Source: Spirochaetota bacterium
GTDB lineage: Bacteria > Spirochaetota > UBA4802 > UBA5550
NCBI GenBank assembly: GCA_017999915.1
Contig: JAGNKX010000001.1
Location: 434,001 to 498,000 of the forward strand
Length of the DNA stretch: 64,000 bases
Direction of reading: 5' to 3'
Part shown: positions 61,462 to 64,000 of the stretch, in pieces
Layout of the letters: the number at the start of each line of letters is the position of its first letter
Position numbering within the stretch: the first letter of the stretch is position 1
Notes under the pieces: model-generated
What the model was told of the DNA's origin: nothing
Databases searched by the model: none
The model's input: the letters and a program-made list of their open reading frames with translations, nothing else
Program-made: the position numbers and the translations under genes

Positions 61462-62976
61462 ATGCAATTCAACACCATCGAATATCTATTTTTTTTGCCT
61501 GTCGCAGTTATCGCATACTACCTGATCCCCTACGCATGGCGGTGGCTCTGGCTTATTGCAGTCTCTTTTTATTTCCTCTCCTTCAATCCCTGGTTTATCA
61601 TTCCTCTAGCGGTAGTTGCCGGTATTGAATACACCATTGCCCTGAGGATATCCGGATGTAACATCGATAATAAGCACAAACGGATGGTGCTTCTAATCAT
61701 TGGAATCATAACACCCCTGGCTCTCTTATGTATGTTTAAATACATACCGATCTTTTACAAGGCCCTGTTCCAGGCTGCATGGTTCATTCATATCCATTAT
61801 CCGGCTGCGATCGCCGATTTCATCGTGCCCCTCGGCATCTCCTATTATACGCTGCAATGTCTCTGTTACATCATTGAAGTTCACAGGGGCTCCATCCTCC
61901 CCGAAAAACACTTGGGCATATTTATCCTCTATATGATGTTTTTCCCGAAATTCGCCGCCGGACCCATCGAACGGCCCGGCTTCATCGCCCAGTTCCATGA
62001 ACGCCATGACCCTGATTATGAAGCCATTACCGGGGGCATCAAGATCTTCGCCTGGGGCCTTTTCAAAAAAACGGTCATAGCCGACCGAGTCGCCATAGTG
62101 GTCAATGAAGTATACGGCCGCCCCGGCCATTACCACGGCATTTATTTCCTCCTCGCCACGTTCTTCTTTGCGGTACAGCTCTATTCCGATTTTTCCGGAT
62201 ACACCGACATGGCCCGCGGATCGGCCCGTATATTCGGTTTCAGGCTGATGGAGAATTTCAAGCTTCCCTACGGGGCCGGCTCGATCGCCGAATTCTGGAG
62301 AAGATGGCATATATCCCTCTCTACATGGTTTCGGGATTATCTCTATATTCCTCTCGGAGGCAACCGTGTCCCCAGGGTGCGCCATTCGGTCAATATCATG
62401 ACGACCTTTCTCGCAAGCGGTCTTTGGCATGGAGCGAACGGGACCTTCGTTGCCTGGGGAGCTCTCCATGGCGCCTTTGTCGTCACCGGCTTATGGACAG
62501 ATCCCCTTCGAGAGCGTCTGGCCGGGATAGCAGGGCTTAAAAGGCTGCCACAGTGCCGAAAAGCATTGCGAGTAATAGCAACAGGGACCCTGGTCCTTTT
62601 TGCCTGGGTCCTTTTCAGATCCGGCACCCTCTCCGAAGCCATCAATATATATTCCAGCATTTTCTCCGGCCTGGCAGATATCATCACCTCAGTTGCGGCT
62701 GCGGACACGGCGCGGCTGAAATCGATCACTGATATAGCCAGGGGAAACCAGATACTCGGATTTTCAAGGGAAACATACCGGCCGGAGATGGTCATTACGG
62801 TCTTTTCGATACTTGCGCTCTGGCTGTTCAATACTCTCCATAAGCATGGTGACGTGTGGGAAATCCTTTCACGGAAATCCCGGTTTGTGCGCTGGTCTTT
62901 CTATTTTTTTATAGCAGCAGGGATTTTATTTTTCGGCATGTTCACAAAGGATCAATTTATTTATTTCAGGTTCTGA
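61462..62976 (+). CDS. MBOAT-family O-acyltransferase, copy 2
   Basis: A 504-residue paralogue of the gene at 58824. Catalytic H323 is in SGLWHGANG and H283 in WRRWHISL; FFPKFAAGPIERPG and GYTDMARGSA match copy 1. The sequences differ throughout, so this is an old duplication or independent acquisition, not a recent copy. Start at ATG 61462; a TTG at 61450 is open. Followed 71 bases later by its own SGNH partner. Confidence 0.93.
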   Translation: MQFNTIEYLFFLPVAVIAYYLIPYAWRWLWLIAVSFYFLSFNPWFIIPLAVVAGIEYTIALRISGCNIDNKHKRMVLLIIGIITPLALLCMFKYIPIFYKALFQAAWFIHIHYPAAIADFIVPLGISYYTLQCLCYIIEVHRGSILPEKHLGIFILYMMFFPKFAAGPIERPGFIAQFHERHDPDYEAITGGIKIFAWGLFKKTVIADRVAIVVNEVYGRPGHYHGIYFLLATFFFAVQLYSDFSGYTDMARGSARIFGFRLMENFKLPYGAGSIAEFWRRWHISLSTWFRDYLYIPLGGNRVPRVRHSVNIMTTFLASGLWHGANGTFVAWGALHGAFVVTGLWTDPLRERLAGIAGLKRLPQCRKALRVIATGTLVLFAWVLFRSGTLSEAINIYSSIFSGLADIITSVAAADTARLKSITDIARGNQILGFSRETYRPEMVITVFSILALWLFNTLHKHGDVWEILSRKSRFVRWSFYFFIAAGILFFGMFTKDQFIYFRF

Positions 62977-63047
62977 TAGTGCGGATCTTTCATCATTTAT
63001 CGCTCAAGGTTAAACTGGATAAAACATTGAGAGTCCTCCTCCATATC

Positions 63048-64000
63048 ATGCAGAAAGGAATTATCATGTTCCTGCTTTTAGCGCTCTGCACGCTCATTGT
63101 CTGGTCAGTTCCCGGAGACTACAACCATGACCTGGCTGCTCTCGTGAACAAGCGTGATATGCTGAATTCGGCAAAATCCCCGAGAATAATCTTTATCGGC
63201 GGAAGCAACCTGATAACCCTTGACAGCGCTCGACTGGAGCTTGAATTGAAAAAAACCGGGAACAACTACTATTCAGTCATCAACATGGGTCTCTGGGGCG
63301 GCTTAAGCATGGAACGGTATCTGGATGAATTGAAGCCCTATCTTGCTCCGGGCGATATTGTCGTTATTTGCCAGGAATATGGCACGCTGCTTAGCTCAAA
63401 TTTTTTCAAATATATCAGAGAGAATGAGGAAGCAAATGAATTCTTTTTTCTTATGAAATCGCGGAGAAGTATAGTAACCGACTGGCAGCTTGTCGACATC
63501 GCCGATGATATTAAATACATCATCCTTCTCAATCAGTTGAAGATTAAAACATACCTGCACGTGCTCATAGACGATAATTTCGCTCACATCTTCACCGGCG
63601 GTTTCTACCGTTACGCAGACAATTACACTATCCATGGCGACAGAAAGAAATCCTTCAAGATCATGAGACCCCTGGGAGAACAGGGCGCCCGGTTTGAGGA
63701 GCCGGATGCAAAGAACCTTCTCTATCTAAAGAATTTTGCCTGTTATGGTCGAGCCCGTAACATCAGGGTATTTTTTTCATTTCCTCCCTTTCCCGAGAGA
63801 GAGTACAGCCTTAATAAAGCTCGCATTGATTCTCTTGTCCATGTCATCGGCCAAGACCTGGGCATGGTCATCCTGACCATGCCGGGAACAACGGTGTATC
63901 CGGAAACATGTTTTGCAGACACGGTCAATCACCTGCAATCCCGTTGTGAAAGGATGAGGACAGCTGCACTGATTAAGCAATTGAGGATTCACATGACCCT
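63048..64000 (+). CDS. SGNH-hydrolase-like protein, copy 2 (partial, 3' end outside window)
   Basis: The frame is open to the right edge without a stop. It is homologous to the gene at 60402: NHDLAALVNKRDML matches HDLAALLNKKEML, IFIGGSNLITL matches FVGGSSVLSL, and CFADTVNHLQ matches YFADTIYHLN. One N-terminal membrane helix. Start is uncertain: ATG 63048 fits the paralogue length, ATG 63066 has AAGGA six bases upstream, and the frame is open to GTG 62979. Partner of the second MBOAT gene. Confidence 0.85.
   Translation, partial: MQKGIIMFLLLALCTLIVWSVPGDYNHDLAALVNKRDMLNSAKSPRIIFIGGSNLITLDSARLELELKKTGNNYYSVINMGLWGGLSMERYLDELKPYLAPGDIVVICQEYGTLLSSNFFKYIRENEEANEFFFLMKSRRSIVTDWQLVDIADDIKYIILLNQLKIKTYLHVLIDDNFAHIFTGGFYRYADNYTIHGDRKKSFKIMRPLGEQGARFEEPDAKNLLYLKNFACYGRARNIRVFFSFPPFPEREYSLNKARIDSLVHVIGQDLGMVILTMPGTTVYPETCFADTVNHLQSRCERMRTAALIKQLRIHMT

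Overview
This window most likely comes from a free-living or environmental spirochaete (phylum Spirochaetota) with a balanced base composition. The evidence is a FlaB-type flagellin core protein at the left edge, a large SpiroCoCo-type coiled-coil protein, several lipoproteins with the relaxed spirochaetal lipobox, and a spirochaete-like rpmH-rnpA-yidD-yidC-jag-mnmE cluster. I could not place it more precisely by eye. No tRNA, rRNA, CRISPR array, insertion sequence or prophage was seen. The window reads as core chromosome with a surface-polysaccharide cluster beginning at the right end.

Layout. 1-4.3 kb: 3' end of flaB with a strong terminator, a small unknown protein, a zinc-ribbon protein and an Aquifex-type aconitase. 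4.4-8.3 kb: a Cys-rich protein, then a leftward mce-radA-glpQ run. 8.5-12 kb: a 33-residue basic protein (GTG start), then a leftward envelope operon of amidase, HtrA protease, OB-fold-like exported protein and a small broken gene that is easily missed. 12-21.4 kb: an exported protein, glycerate 2-kinase, CheX-like phosphatase, alaS, an AAA ATPase, a lipoprotein, recX and rplM-rpsI. 21.7-27 kb: a FlgT/LPP20-like lipoprotein, a HAMP-only membrane protein, a TPR protein, an EAL phosphodiesterase with a degenerate receiver domain, and a seven-repeat MORN protein.

27.2-32.1 kb: a cytochrome c maturation operon, ccmABC-(D)-E-F. Its CcmE carries Cys in place of the usual heme-binding His, and no ccmH or ccmG is present. 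This matches the rare variant System I. 32.1-38 kb: an HPt protein, palindromic elements, nadK, recN overlapping a small metallopeptidase gene, and a TrpR-family repressor with tandem palindromic operator candidates just upstream of trpB2. 38-42 kb: SGNH hydrolase, Cys-rich acylphosphatase, B12-binding radical SAM enzyme, lipoprotein and MnmD-like methyltransferase.

42.2-49 kb: a leftward translation/membrane-insertion cluster (rpmH, rnpA, yidD, yidC, jag, mnmE) ending in a 600-residue protein of unknown function. rpmH is too short for most ORF callers and was found by direct reading. 49.2-56.5 kb: the SpiroCoCo protein (divergent from rpmH), a lipoprotein, a small membrane protein, a site-2-type protease, and an operon of a LysM lipoprotein plus a propeller-like exported protein. 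56.6 kb to the end: gmd and rmd, which together would make GDP-D-rhamnose, followed by two tandem copies of an MBOAT O-acyltransferase plus SGNH-like protein pair. The second copy runs off the window. This looks like the start of an O-antigen or exopolysaccharide locus with duplicated O-acetylation modules.

The most unusual points are the Cys-type CcmE operon, the duplicated MBOAT/SGNH pairs, the TrpR-like repressor with its own operator array next to trpB2, the small gene interrupted by an in-frame TGA, and the 33-residue basic protein.
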